Source: an uncultured Oscillospiraceae bacterium (GTDB lineage: Bacteria; Bacillota; Clostridia; Oscillospirales; Acutalibacteraceae). Taken from it: a stretch of 64,000 bases of DNA. Made by a program: the position numbers and the translations under genes. The notes under the pieces are model-generated. The model did no database searches. It saw only the letters and a program-made list of their open reading frames with translations, and was not told the DNA's origin. The stretch covers positions 12,003 through 76,002 of the forward strand of contig UQHH01000007.1 in assembly GCA_900540865.1 (NCBI GenBank). The letters are read 5' to 3'. Positions 37,179 to 46,482 of the stretch are shown in pieces. Every line of letters begins with the position of its first letter. Position 1 is the stretch's first letter.

Positions 37179-39500
37179 CTTTGTTTCCTCCGTTTCCAAA
37201 TCGATTGTTTTGATTATATCATGGATTTCTGTAGAATTTAAGCGCTTTGCGCGGCTTTTTTTGTGCTTATCGGGCCGGAACCGGAAGAGCCGCAGCGCGT
37301 TCGTCACAACGCAGACGGAGCTCAGGCTCATCGCGGCGGCGGCAAACATCGGATTCAACAGCCAGCCGAATACGCCGAAAAACACGCCCGCGGCAACCGG
37401 GATTCCAAGCACATTATAAATAAACGCCCAAAACAGGTTTTCCTTGATATTGCGCAGAACGGCCTTGCTCAGCGTGATTGCCGTCGCGCCGTCTCGCAAA
37501 TCGCTTTTCATCAGGACAATATCGGCAGACTCAATCGCAATGTCGGTGCCCGCGCCGATTGCTATGCCTACATCGGCGCTTGCAAGCGCCGGGGCGTCGT
37601 TGATGCCGTCTCCGACCATTGCGACCTTCCTGCCGTGCTTTCTAAGCGCGCTTACCACCATTTCCTTTTGGTGGGGGAGAACCTCGGCAATAATATTACG
37701 AATGCCAAGCTGCTTTGCAATCGCGTTTGCGGTCGTTTTGTTGTCGCCAGTCAATACAACCGTATCGATGCCGAGCTCTTCAAACTGGGCAATTGCCTCG
37801 CGGCTGGTGGGCTTTACCGTGTCCGCCACGGCGATAATGCCGAGCGCCCGTTCTTTATCCGCGAAAAACAACGAGGTTTTCCCATTCTGTGCGTAAGCGT
37901 CCGCTTTTTCAAGCGCCGTGCTCAAATCGATTTTGAGCTCCTCCATCAAACGGCGGTTTCCGGCAAAATACGTTTTGCCTTCTATTTTGGCCTCGATTCC
38001 CTTTCCCGTATGGTCGCGGAAATCGCGCGCGTTTTGTATTTCCAGCTTGTTTTCGCTTACGTATTCATTAATGGCGCCCGCAATTGGATGGTCCGACGGC
38101 CTTTCAAGCGAGCCCGCGACCTCGAGCAAACGCTCCTTCGACGCGCCGGACAGAGGGGAGATGTCCGTCACGCGCGGCTTTCCTTCCGTAATCGTACCGG
38201 TTTTATCGAGCACCACGGTATTGATGCCGTGCGCCGTCTCAAGCGCCTCTGCCGACTTTATCAAAATACCGTACTGCGCGCCCTTGCCGGTACCGACCAT
38301 AACGGCCGTCGGGGTGGCAAGGCCCAGCGCGCATGGGCAGCTGATGACGAGCACGGCGATTCCGGCGGACAACGCAAACCCGACCGTATGGCCGAGCAGC
38401 AGCCAGACTACGATAACCACCGCGGCAATGCACATGACGACCGGAACAAAAATACCCGCGATTTTATCCGCCAGCCGCGCAATCGGCGCTTTCGAGGAGG
38501 CCGCCTCGTCGACAAGCCGGATGATATTGGAAAGCGTTGTATCCGCGCCGACCTTCAAAGCCTTTACCTTGATAAAACCGGAGGTAACGCCCGTTGCGCT
38601 GATGACCTTGTCGCCCTCTTTTTTATCGACGGGGATACTCTCACCCGTGATGGCCGCCTCATCGATAGCTGCCGTGCCATATATAACCACGCCGTCTACA
38701 GGGACGGAGCTGCCGGAGCGCACGACGACAATATCCCCTTCTTTAATATCCTCGGCCGGGATTTCCCGTTCCCGCCCGTCTTCTTCAATTATGGCGGTCT
38801 TGGGGGCAAGCTCTATGAGCTTGCTGATTGCCTCAGACGTTTTGCCCTTGGAACGCGTTTCCAAAAATTTTCCGACGGTAATGAGCGTCAAAATCATGCC
38901 GGCTGACTCAAAATATAAATCCATCGCATAGCCGTGCGCCGCGTGCGTATCGGCCGCGGTTAAAATCATGACGGTATTGAACACGCCGTATAGAAAGGCT
39001 GCCGCGCTGCCCACGGCGATGAGCGTGTCCATATTCGGGCTTCCTTTAAAGAGCGACTTGAAGCCCACTGTAAAATATTTAAAATTAATAACAATAATTG
39101 GAATGGTAAGCAGAAGCTGGGTGAGAGAAAAGCCGATATAGTTGTCTCCAAATATATCTACTCCAACCATATGACCCATCGAAATCGTAAACAGCGGAAT
39201 TAAAAATATAATAGACAGTATGAGCCGCCATTTCAGCTTTCTGCTTTCATCTGCCGATATATCCTTCGGCGATTTGAGCGTTTTCCCGCTTTCGTTTATC
39301 TTCGCGTTGTAGCCCGCGCCGGAAACGGCGGTAACAATATCGTCAGGCGAAACTGCGCTTTCATCATAGACGACGTTCATGCTGTTCGTCATCAGGCTGA
39401 CTTCCACGCCTTTTACGCCGCCAAGCTTTGAAACGGCCTTTTCCACGTGTGCCACGCAGGAGGAACAGGTCATACCGGTTACATCGAATTTCTTTTTCAA
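36966..39500 (-). CDS. copA: Copper-exporting P-type ATPase with C-terminal CopZ-like domain
   Basis: About 844 residues. N-terminal heavy-metal domain (FDVTGMTCSSCVAHVEKAV), eight membrane helices, copper site CPC in ISCPCALGLATPTAVM, phosphorylation site DKTGTITEGKP, HP motif SDHPIAGAI, and hinge GDGINDAPAL. After the last helix a ~35-residue linker leads to a second heavy-metal domain (MATKTYIIEGMSCGHCSSR), equal to a whole CopZ chaperone. TTG 39500 (LKKKFDVTGM) fits GGAGGTGA better than the in-frame GTG 39509. Exports Cu(I) from the cytosol. Confidence 0.95.
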   Translation of the reverse strand: MKKKFDVTGMTCSSCVAHVEKAVSKLGGVKGVEVSLMTNSMNVVYDESAVSPDDIVTAVSGAGYNAKINESGKTLKSPKDISADESRKLKWRLILSIIFLIPLFTISMGHMVGVDIFGDNYIGFSLTQLLLTIPIIVINFKYFTVGFKSLFKGSPNMDTLIAVGSAAAFLYGVFNTVMILTAADTHAAHGYAMDLYFESAGMILTLITVGKFLETRSKGKTSEAISKLIELAPKTAIIEEDGREREIPAEDIKEGDIVVVRSGSSVPVDGVVIYGTAAIDEAAITGESIPVDKKEGDKVISATGVTSGFIKVKALKVGADTTLSNIIRLVDEAASSKAPIARLADKIAGIFVPVVMCIAAVVIVVWLLLGHTVGFALSAGIAVLVISCPCALGLATPTAVMVGTGKGAQYGILIKSAEALETAHGINTVVLDKTGTITEGKPRVTDISPLSGASKERLLEVAGSLERPSDHPIAGAINEYVSENKLEIQNARDFRDHTGKGIEAKIEGKTYFAGNRRLMEELKIDLSTALEKADAYAQNGKTSLFFADKERALGIIAVADTVKPTSREAIAQFEELGIDTVVLTGDNKTTANAIAKQLGIRNIIAEVLPHQKEMVVSALRKHGRKVAMVGDGINDAPALASADVGIAIGAGTDIAIESADIVLMKSDLRDGATAITLSKAVLRNIKENLFWAFIYNVLGIPVAAGVFFGVFGWLLNPMFAAAAMSLSSVCVVTNALRLFRFRPDKHKKSRAKRLNSTEIHDIIKTIDLETEETKMATKTYIIEGMSCGHCSSRVEQALNALDGITATVDLDSKMATVHSNGYFDDEAVIRAVTDAGYSVKADQV

Positions 39501-39585
39501 AGGCGTCACCTCCGCTTATTTTCAAGGGTATCGTATTCCATTTTCAGGAAAATGTCAAATTGAATGTTGCGATTGCAACAACCAA

Positions 39586-39616
39586 TAAAAAATCCTCCGT
39601 CCCGAAGGGCGGAGGA
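39586..39616 (-). terminator. Terminator of spo0A
   Basis: TCCTCCG (39593-39599) and CGGAGGA (39610-39616) with an inner CCC/GGG; on the minus strand a run of six T follows. It lies about 25 bases after the spo0A stop. Confidence 0.88.
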
Positions 39617-39638
39617 CTGGAAAACTAGTAGAATAAAG

Positions 39639-40424
39639 CTATCCTGCGTTTTTCATCTGTAATCTTAATTTGTCTGAAATCATAGCAATGAATTCGCTGT
39701 TCGTGGGCTTTCCTCTGCCGTTGTGAATAGTATAACCAAAATAGGAGTTTAATACATCCACATCGCCCCTGTCCCAGGCGACCTCAATTGCGTGGCGGAT
39801 TGCCCGTTCTACCCTGGAGGAGGTTGTCTCATATTTTTTCGCAACGGAAGGATAGAGCTGTTTTGTCACTGCGTTGATGATTTCCGGCTTTTCGACGGAC
39901 ATAATAATAGAGTCCCTTAAATAATGATAACCCTTAATGTGCGCCGGTACGCCGATTTGATGGAGAATTTCCGTAACCGTCACTTCCAGCGAAATTCCTT
40001 GTTTTTCTGTTTTGCCCTGCGCCGGCAGGCCCATTGACTGGCTGTTTTTATTATTCACCAGCCGGACGATATTCTGCGCAAGCTCAGACGCGTCGAAGGG
40101 CCTCAAAACAAAATAAGAGGCGCCGGCCGACATGATTTCACGTTCGAGCGCCGGACTGTCGTAAGCGGAAAGGATAACAAACATAGGCTTGCCCTCCTTT
40201 GCCGTATTCGACATGGAATTCAGCACGCCGATGCCGTCGATCCTGGTCATAAACAGGTCGAGCAAAACGATATCGGGTTTTTGTGCGTCGATTTTTTCCA
40301 GAAGCTCGATGCCGTCTTTTGAACAGACTTGTACATCTATACCATAATGCGCGAAAGCGTCGTACTGGTCCCGACTAAAATCGGCAGGATCTTCTGTAAT
40401 TAGTGCTTTAATCTGGTTTTCCAT
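39639..40424 (-). CDS. spo0A: Stage 0 sporulation protein A (response regulator)
   Basis: Master regulator of entry into sporulation; binds 0A boxes after phosphorylation. 261 residues from ATG 40424, behind GGGGGAGA. Receiver: acidic pair Glu11-Asp12, phosphoacceptor Asp56 (VLLDLFMTRIDG), but Ser86 replaces the usual Thr and Arg109 replaces the conserved Lys (VLRPFD). The C-terminal DNA-binding domain is very well kept (SRVERAIRHAIEVAWDRG, HNGRGKPTNSEFIAMISD). Lies 117 bases downstream of spoIVB, the classical order. Confidence 0.97.
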   Translation of the reverse strand: MENQIKALITEDPADFSRDQYDAFAHYGIDVQVCSKDGIELLEKIDAQKPDIVLLDLFMTRIDGIGVLNSMSNTAKEGKPMFVILSAYDSPALEREIMSAGASYFVLRPFDASELAQNIVRLVNNKNSQSMGLPAQGKTEKQGISLEVTVTEILHQIGVPAHIKGYHYLRDSIIMSVEKPEIINAVTKQLYPSVAKKYETTSSRVERAIRHAIEVAWDRGDVDVLNSYFGYTIHNGRGKPTNSEFIAMISDKLRLQMKNAG

Positions 40425-40541
40425 AGTTTCTCCCCCAAGTTGTTTATTTGACGGTCTTATATTACCATATTTTGGTAAATTAAGCAAGTGTTTACAGCAA
40501 CTTTTTTTCAAAAAAGGGGAAAATATTTTTGTAAGCCAAAA

Positions 40542-41786
40542 TTAGGCGGCAGGATTCTCTGTTTTCGCGTCTGCTTCGGCAAAATCCGCCAGCATATTCT
40601 CTGCAAAGATGCCGTAGCCCTTGTCGGGGTCGTTAACGAACACATGCGTGACCGCGCCGGCAAGCTTGCCGTTTTGAATAATCGGGCTGCCGCTCATACC
40701 CTGGACGATGCCTCCCGTTTTATCAAGGAGCTCTTCATCCGTAATTTTGATAACCATATTTTTTGAAACGGCGTCCTTGTTGTAATCGATACTTTCAATT
40801 TCAATGTCGTAATATTTTGGCTGGCCGCCCGTTACGGTCGTGATGATTTGCGCCCTGCCCGTTTTGACCTCCTGCTTGGAGGCGACTGGAATTTCCCCGT
40901 GCCCGGAGGGGGCGCTGTCCATATAGCCGTATACGCCTGTTTCATCGTTTGCAATCAGCGTGCCGATTGCCGTGCTGTTGTCGAAGTGTCCATTTAGGGA
41001 GCCTGGCGTACCCTTGACAGCCCTCGTAATGCTGTCAAGCGTTGCGCTGACGATGTCGCCCTCGGCGAGCGTCAGCAGTTCGCCTGTATCCACGTCGCAT
41101 ATTCCATGGCCGAGCGCTCCGAACGCGCCGGACTGGGGAATATAGAACGTGACTGTACCGATTCCCGCGGAGCTGTCGCGAACCCAAAGGCCAATTTTGA
41201 AATCGCCTTCCTCGTTCGTTTCAACAGGGGAAACGTACAGGTTGAATTTTTCTGTTCCGCGCATGACCTCAAAAGCAATTTTTTTGCCCTTGCTTTGCTC
41301 TACGATTTCTATGAGGTCTTCATTGCCGGATACAGAGCGGTTGTTAACCTTTAATATAACGTCGCCGACCTCAATCCCGCCTTCCTTTGCGGGACAGCAG
41401 CTTTTTCCGTTTACGGTAATGTCGTCCGTTTTGACGACCATGACGCCCTGCGTAAACATCTTTACGCCGAATGGCGTTCCGCAGGGGACGACCTTCACGT
41501 CTTCGCTCACCTTGAGCGTTACGTCCTTAATCGGAAAAATACCGCCGAGCATCAGCTTTCCTTCCACCTCGCGGCTGTTTTGCCCGGACGTATGGCTTGC
41601 CGCTACCGTGCCGCTTGACGGCGCGGCCTGGAGAGATACGCCCGGGAATTGCGGGCTTTTCATATTCTGTAAATCCGTCACCCGGAAATCGTCCGGAAAA
41701 TAGGCGGAAAACGCGGCGCCCGCGCCAAATAAGAGCAGGCACGCGGTTGTAAGAGCAACGGTAAATATTTTAACAAATTTTTTCAA
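40542..41786 (-). CDS. spoIVB: Stage IV sporulation protein B (SpoIVB serine peptidase)
   Basis: Forespore-secreted peptidase that triggers processing of pro-SigK in the mother cell. About 414 residues from TTG 41786 (LKKFVKIFTVALTTACLLLF), which follows AAGGAGGTG. N-terminal signal/anchor, PDZ domain (VVKTDDITVNGKSCCPAKEGGIEVGDVILKVNNR region), then the S55 peptidase domain with GALGHGICDVDTG (His) and GMSGSPIIQNGKLAGAVTHV (Ser). Next to spo0A as in other endospore formers. Confidence 0.96.
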   Translation of the reverse strand: MKKFVKIFTVALTTACLLLFGAGAAFSAYFPDDFRVTDLQNMKSPQFPGVSLQAAPSSGTVAASHTSGQNSREVEGKLMLGGIFPIKDVTLKVSEDVKVVPCGTPFGVKMFTQGVMVVKTDDITVNGKSCCPAKEGGIEVGDVILKVNNRSVSGNEDLIEIVEQSKGKKIAFEVMRGTEKFNLYVSPVETNEEGDFKIGLWVRDSSAGIGTVTFYIPQSGAFGALGHGICDVDTGELLTLAEGDIVSATLDSITRAVKGTPGSLNGHFDNSTAIGTLIANDETGVYGYMDSAPSGHGEIPVASKQEVKTGRAQIITTVTGGQPKYYDIEIESIDYNKDAVSKNMVIKITDEELLDKTGGIVQGMSGSPIIQNGKLAGAVTHVFVNDPDKGYGIFAENMLADFAEADAKTENPAA

Positions 41787-42229
41787 AACCAACACCTCCT
41801 TTTCCGTTGCTCTATTACTTTTCCACGCTGACACCTTGTTTAGATTGGAAAAGAGAATCGGCAGACGGATTTATGGAAGCGGCTTTTGCTGTGAGCCGCT
41901 CAAGCCGCGATTTTTCCCTGCTTTTTTATTTTTTTACAAAAATTGCTGTTTTATAAGCGCGGTTCTCTGTTTTTAACATGATAACAATCACAAATTTTTT
42001 GCTGCGGCATATTCTGTCCCCGCGTTTTAAAAAGAAAAACGCGGGGACGCAAAATTTTATGAATCTTTTCTTGCAATTCGCATATAGATATGGTATATTT
42101 CTTATTGTACTACTTGAATTAATACAATTAATTCAAAAAAACAGGCGGAAAACACGATTGTAAATCCTGGCCGTCTGTGTTACTATTTTTAACGGTTCTT
42201 TAATTATGACAATCGATTGGGAGAGGCAT
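41787..42229. other. Divergent intergenic region with three hairpins
   Basis: No convincing gene. It holds a 7-bp hairpin (41878-41884 with 41894-41900) in the spoIVB leader, a perfect 13-bp hairpin (42016-42028 with 42036-42048, seven-base loop) without a good T-run, the promoter of the cation ATPase, and a weaker hairpin in its leader (42141-42178). A 61-codon frame over the big hairpin is probably not real. Confidence 0.6.
42071..42099 (+). promoter_or_regulatory. SigA-type promoter of the cation ATPase gene
   Basis: TTGCAA (42071-42076) and TATATT (42094-42099), 17-base spacer. The leader of about 125 bases contains an 8-bp stem (42141-42148 with 42171-42178) followed by TTACTATTTTT, possibly an attenuator. 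Confidence 0.6.
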
Positions 42230-44608
42230 ATGGAAGGAAAAAACGAAAAAAACAAAATCATACGGGTAAAGCCCGACCCAAAAACCGGGCTGAACGACCT
42301 GCAGGTAAACGAACGCCTGAACGCGGGGCATTATAATAAGGAAAGCACACTGCCCACAAAATCATACGGCAGGATTGTACGCGACAACGTGTTTACGCTT
42401 TTCAATCTTATCAATATCCTGCTTGCGGCCGCCGTACTTTACGTCGGCTCCTACAAGAACATGCTTTTTATGGGCGTGGTGCTCTGCAACATTGCCATCG
42501 GTATTTTTCAGGAGGTGCGGGCAAAGCATACGGTCGACAGGCTTTCCATCATTTCCGCTTCCAAGGTAAAGGCAATACGCAACGGCTGCGTCAGGGAAGT
42601 GGACGTAAACGAAATCGTCCTGGACGACGTGCTGGAACTGCAAAACGGCAACCAGGTCCCAACCGACTGTATTGTGCTCGAGGGCGCGTGCGACGTCAAC
42701 GAATCGCTTTTGACGGGTGAATCTGACGCCATACATAAAAAGCCGGGCGACACGCTTTTGTCCGGCAGCTTCCTTGTAAGCGGAAAATGCAGGGCGTGTG
42801 CCGAGCATGTGGGCGACGACAACTATGCCTCTACCGTTTTCAGCGGGGCGAAGTATATCAAAAAGGTCAACTCGGAAATCATGCGCACACTCAATAAAAT
42901 CATTAAAATCATTTCCATCGCGATTATCCCGGTTGCGGCGCTCCTCTTTTTCAACCAGCTCGATATTGCGGGAACGAACTTCCAAAGCGTCGTCGTTAAT
43001 ACGGTCGCGGCCGTAATCGGCATGATTCCGGAAGGCCTTATCCTTCTGACCAGTACGGTGCTTGCCGTCGGAATCATCCGCCTGGCCAGGCATAAGGTGC
43101 TTGTTCAGGAGCTTTACTGTATTGAAACGCTCGCGCGCGTAGACGTGCTGTGCCTCGATAAAACAGGGACCATCACCGAAGGCCGTATGGAGCTCAAGGA
43201 AGTACTTCCCGTCGGGGAAAGCGGCAGGGAAGAGGCCGACAGGGCGCTTCAAGCGCTTACCTCCGCCCTTGAAGACAATAACCCGACCTTTGAAGCAATC
43301 AAGGGGAAGTATCAAACGGAATCAGAATTAAAAGCGACGGAAACCGTACCGTTTTCCTCTGACAAAAAGTGGTCCGGCGCAGCTTTTGGTAAACAGGGCG
43401 CTTATGTCATAGGAGCGGCTGAATTTATATTCCGGGATATTCCCGCAGAGGTAAAAGCGGGCCTTGCCGAATATTCCGCCGGCTACCGTGTGCTGGTGCT
43501 TGCACATGCGGAGAACGGGTTTCATGAAAACGGCGGGCTGCCGGACGGCCTCATTCCGATGGCGCTTCTTGTCATTAAAGACGTCATTCGCAAGGATGCA
43601 AAAAAGACGCTCGATTATTTTGAAAAACAGGGCGTGGAGCTCAAGATAATTTCCGGCGACAACGTTCAGACCGTTTCCGGCATCGCAAAGGAAGCGGGCC
43701 TTAAAAATTACGATAATTTTGTAGACGCAACCACGCTGAAAACACCGGAGGAGATAAAGGCGGCGGCGGAGGAATATTCCATTTTTGGGCGCGTCACGCC
43801 AACCCAGAAAAAGGATTTAATCTGCGCGCTCAAGGAGGCGGGCCATACGGTCGCCATGACGGGCGACGGCGTAAACGACGTGCTCGCGCTCAAGGAGGCC
43901 GACTGTTCGGTGGCGATGGCAAGCGGCACAGACGCCGCGCGCAATGTTTCCCAGCTTGTCCTGCTCAACTCTGATTTTTCAGCTATGCCGAAGGTCGTCG
44001 CGGAGGGCAGGCGTTCCATCAACAACATCCAGCGCAGCGCGTCCCTGTTCCTGGTCAAAACGATTTATTCCTCTATTTTAGCGATACTGTTCGTATTTCT
44101 CGATTTCAAATATCCGTTTGAGCCGATTCAAATGACGCTCTTGAGCGCGTTTACCATCGGACTGCCGTCGTTCGTTCTGGCGCTTGAGCCGAACAGCGAC
44201 CGTATTAGGGGCAACTTTTTTATCAATGTCATATCCAAGTCTATCCCCGCGGCGCTCACGGTCATACTCAACATCGTTTTTATTATGATTGCCACATACG
44301 TGTTCGGCCTCAATCATCTGCAAAGCTCGACCATTGCCGTTTTGCTTACAGGCTTTACGGGGCTGATGCTGCTGTTTAAAATCAGTATCCCCTTCAACGC
44401 AATTCGCACGGCGCTCTTCGCGGTATGTACCGGCGGCACGGTTTTGGGGCTTACGGTGTTCCGGGATATTTTTTCGGTCAATCCGTTCGATTGGAAGGTT
44501 ATGGCGGCTTTTCTTGTGCTCGCGGGCGTATCCATCCTGCTGTTCCTCGGTTTTTTAAAAATGATGGACGTACTAAAGCTGGAAAAGCATGTGAAACTAA
44601 AGCTTTAA
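42230..44608 (+). CDS. Cation-translocating P-type ATPase (CtpE/Ca-ATPase-like)
   Basis: About 792 residues from ATG 42230 behind GGGAGAGG. Actuator motif LLTGESDAI, transport motif MIPEGLILL (PEGL as in calcium-type pumps), phosphorylation site CLDKTGTITEG, nucleotide domain, hinge MTGDGVNDVLALKEADCSVAMASG, and six C-terminal membrane helices. There are no heavy-metal domains or CPC, so it is not a copper pump. It resembles CtpE/calcium or cation pumps of Firmicutes; the ion is inferred only. Single gene with own promoter and terminator. Confidence 0.9.
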   Translation: MEGKNEKNKIIRVKPDPKTGLNDLQVNERLNAGHYNKESTLPTKSYGRIVRDNVFTLFNLINILLAAAVLYVGSYKNMLFMGVVLCNIAIGIFQEVRAKHTVDRLSIISASKVKAIRNGCVREVDVNEIVLDDVLELQNGNQVPTDCIVLEGACDVNESLLTGESDAIHKKPGDTLLSGSFLVSGKCRACAEHVGDDNYASTVFSGAKYIKKVNSEIMRTLNKIIKIISIAIIPVAALLFFNQLDIAGTNFQSVVVNTVAAVIGMIPEGLILLTSTVLAVGIIRLARHKVLVQELYCIETLARVDVLCLDKTGTITEGRMELKEVLPVGESGREEADRALQALTSALEDNNPTFEAIKGKYQTESELKATETVPFSSDKKWSGAAFGKQGAYVIGAAEFIFRDIPAEVKAGLAEYSAGYRVLVLAHAENGFHENGGLPDGLIPMALLVIKDVIRKDAKKTLDYFEKQGVELKIISGDNVQTVSGIAKEAGLKNYDNFVDATTLKTPEEIKAAAEEYSIFGRVTPTQKKDLICALKEAGHTVAMTGDGVNDVLALKEADCSVAMASGTDAARNVSQLVLLNSDFSAMPKVVAEGRRSINNIQRSASLFLVKTIYSSILAILFVFLDFKYPFEPIQMTLLSAFTIGLPSFVLALEPNSDRIRGNFFINVISKSIPAALTVILNIVFIMIATYVFGLNHLQSSTIAVLLTGFTGLMLLFKISIPFNAIRTALFAVCTGGTVLGLTVFRDIFSVNPFDWKVMAAFLVLAGVSILLFLGFLKMMDVLKLEKHVKLKL

Positions 44609-44645
44609 ATGACTCTGGCTTTATACTACAAAATAATTCAGCGGA

Positions 44646-44671
44646 AACGGGCGGCTAACGCCCGTTTTTTT
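44646..44671 (+). terminator. Terminator after the cation ATPase
   Basis: Eight-bp stem (44646-44653 with 44659-44666), five-base loop, then seven T. Confidence 0.9.
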
Positions 44672-45303
44672 CTATGCGTAAAATACATAAATTTTAAACA
44701 GATAAATTGTGCAGATATTACACAATATCCTTGCGTATTTTTGATTATGTATTTAGAGAATATATGGTTTTAATCAGCAATTTAAATGAAATTTTTTGTG
44801 CGGTTTTACTCAATTGTTACCTTGTTTTTCTCTTTTTCGACAAAATATGAGCAAAATCTAAGAAAAGTATTTGTCTTTTAAGTAAAAGTATGGTATAGTT
44901 AATTTGTTATGAGCGGCTTTTTATATATTGCCGCATTTTGGAATGGCAATTAATAATTTTATTTTGAATCTGTAATTTGTTGCCGCATAAATCTTAGACA
45001 CATCATTATCGGGCTTTGCGCTTGATTATCATAAGCTTATTTACAACTAAACAAAGACTTTATAATCATGATGAACGGAGGTGGAATGTTCGGTCATACC
45101 GTTCGGCGGCGGCATTTTAGCCTTGGCGTATGACGTGAGGCTTGCTTCCAAACGGATAACAAAGAGAATGGCTGAGGGGCGCGATGATTTTCGTTATCTC
45201 CCAAGCCTGCTAAAGCAATTGGGCGCCCGGCAGATAATTTGATGTGGATGGATTCTCTCAAAAAAATGGTATATGCTGAAACAGCTTATCAAGGAGGTAG
45301 TTT
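44672..45303 (+). promoter_or_regulatory. Long intergenic region with promoter and ~400-nt leader of the dockerin gene
   Basis: AT-rich first half with a promoter TTGTCT (44871-44876) - 17 - TATAGT (44894-44899). The transcript would carry about 400 bases before the GTG at 45304. The leader has a GCGGC/GCCGC hairpin near 44913-44936, then a more GC-rich stretch (45070-45240) with GAACGG/CCGTTC and a GGCT-GAGGGG...CTCCC-AAGCC stem. I could not match it to a known riboswitch. No credible frame longer than about 20 codons. Confidence 0.55.
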
Positions 45304-46425
45304 GTGTTGAAGAAAAATATCAGAAAAAGGACAATCAGTATTTTGTTGTCCATCGCAATGCTCATTGCAATTTTGTGTGTCGCTCCGGCGACGGCGTCCG
45401 CTGAGACGCCTACAGAAAGCCCGACAGGTTCTTATGAATACATACTGGGGGATGCCGATGGAGACGCCGCCGTCAATATCGCGGACGTTTTAAAGATTCA
45501 AAACTGGCTGAGCAAAAAGCTCGAGCTTACGAACAAAGCGCTTCTGGCGGCCGATATTGACGCGAATGAGAAGGTAGAGGTCGCGGACGTTCTCAATATC
45601 CAGAAGTATAAGGCGCTCATGGCTGTCGAATATCCGATTGGTGAGAAGCAGGTGGTCGCGGAAGAGGACATTCCCGATTATAACAATCCCATCATCCCGA
45701 CTGAGCCTTCCTCGGATGCGACGGAGCCGTCTTCCGACGCGACAGAGCCCTCCTCCGAGGGAACCAATCCTCCCGAAGACCAGATGACGCTCTATGTCAG
45801 CAATGCGGTGAACTGGATTACGAAAGACGGCTGCAAGCTTTGGGCTTACAACGTCGATACGCAGGAAGTCGTGCTGATGACGATTAATGACGACAACACC
45901 TATTTCTCCGCAACGGTCGCAGACACATGGCAGAATATCGCTTTCTACAGAAGTAACTTCGATATTGATGAAACCACCTTCAGCATCGACCTTCCCGTTG
46001 AGCAGATGCCCAATAAATGGACGAGCCTGCCGGCAAGGGGCGAGAATGACTGCTTCCTGGTAACGGCGGACAGCGCTGGCGAATGGAGGCTCTATGACGA
46101 GCTGATTCACGAAGAGGGAGTCAATACGATTTACTTCGATAACAGCGCGACACAGTGGGATACGGTTTATATTTATGGCTGGTCCTTCGGTCTTGGAAAT
46201 GAATTTGTCGCAATGGAAAAGGTGACGGATGACATATACAAATATACCTTTACAGAGACTCCGAGCCCCGGCGTAAAGGGCTTCCTGTTTGTAGCCCAGG
46301 AAGGTTGGACGACAGATAATTATCAAACCGGAGACGTAGCCACAGAGTCCGGCAAGAATCTGTATACGAACCTTACGTCTTCCGGCGGAAAATGGAGCGG
46401 TTCCTGGGATGTTTACACACCCTGA
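45304..46425 (+). CDS. Secreted dockerin protein with CBM26-like starch-binding module
   Basis: 373 residues, GTG 45304 behind AAGGAGGTAG. Signal peptide to about residue 33, then an N-terminal dockerin (about 46-105) with two calcium loops (DADGDAAVNIAD, DIDANEKVEVAD) followed by VLKIQNWL and VLNIQKYK. A TEPSSDA threefold repeat linker follows. The C-terminal half has beta-sandwich modules; the last (NTIYFDNSATQWDTVYIYGW ... SGKNLYTNL...GKWSGSW) resembles CBM26/starch-binding modules. No catalytic domain. Likely a carbohydrate-capture subunit docking on a cohesin scaffold; no cohesin gene is in the window. Confidence 0.85.
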   Translation: MLKKNIRKRTISILLSIAMLIAILCVAPATASAETPTESPTGSYEYILGDADGDAAVNIADVLKIQNWLSKKLELTNKALLAADIDANEKVEVADVLNIQKYKALMAVEYPIGEKQVVAEEDIPDYNNPIIPTEPSSDATEPSSDATEPSSEGTNPPEDQMTLYVSNAVNWITKDGCKLWAYNVDTQEVVLMTINDDNTYFSATVADTWQNIAFYRSNFDIDETTFSIDLPVEQMPNKWTSLPARGENDCFLVTADSAGEWRLYDELIHEEGVNTIYFDNSATQWDTVYIYGWSFGLGNEFVAMEKVTDDIYKYTFTETPSPGVKGFLFVAQEGWTTDNYQTGDVATESGKNLYTNLTSSGGKWSGSWDVYTP

Positions 46426-46482
46426 GCAATTTTATAATGTACTAAATAAAAAGAAAATCCATCCACGTTTTTCTTTCTAAAA

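Noticed and set aside
37263..38906. 547-codon open frame on the plus strand
   Set aside because: It is wholly antisense to copA, has arginine- and histidine-rich composition typical of shadow frames, and has no ribosome binding site or family motif.
41978..42163. 61-codon plus-strand frame (MITITNFLLRHILSPRFKKK)
   Set aside because: It spans a perfect 13-bp hairpin and the ATPase promoter and has no ribosome binding site.
45074..45136. 20-codon frame in the dockerin leader (MNGGGMFGHTVRRR...)
   Set aside because: Too short, with no well-placed ribosome binding site; it may be chance within a structured leader.
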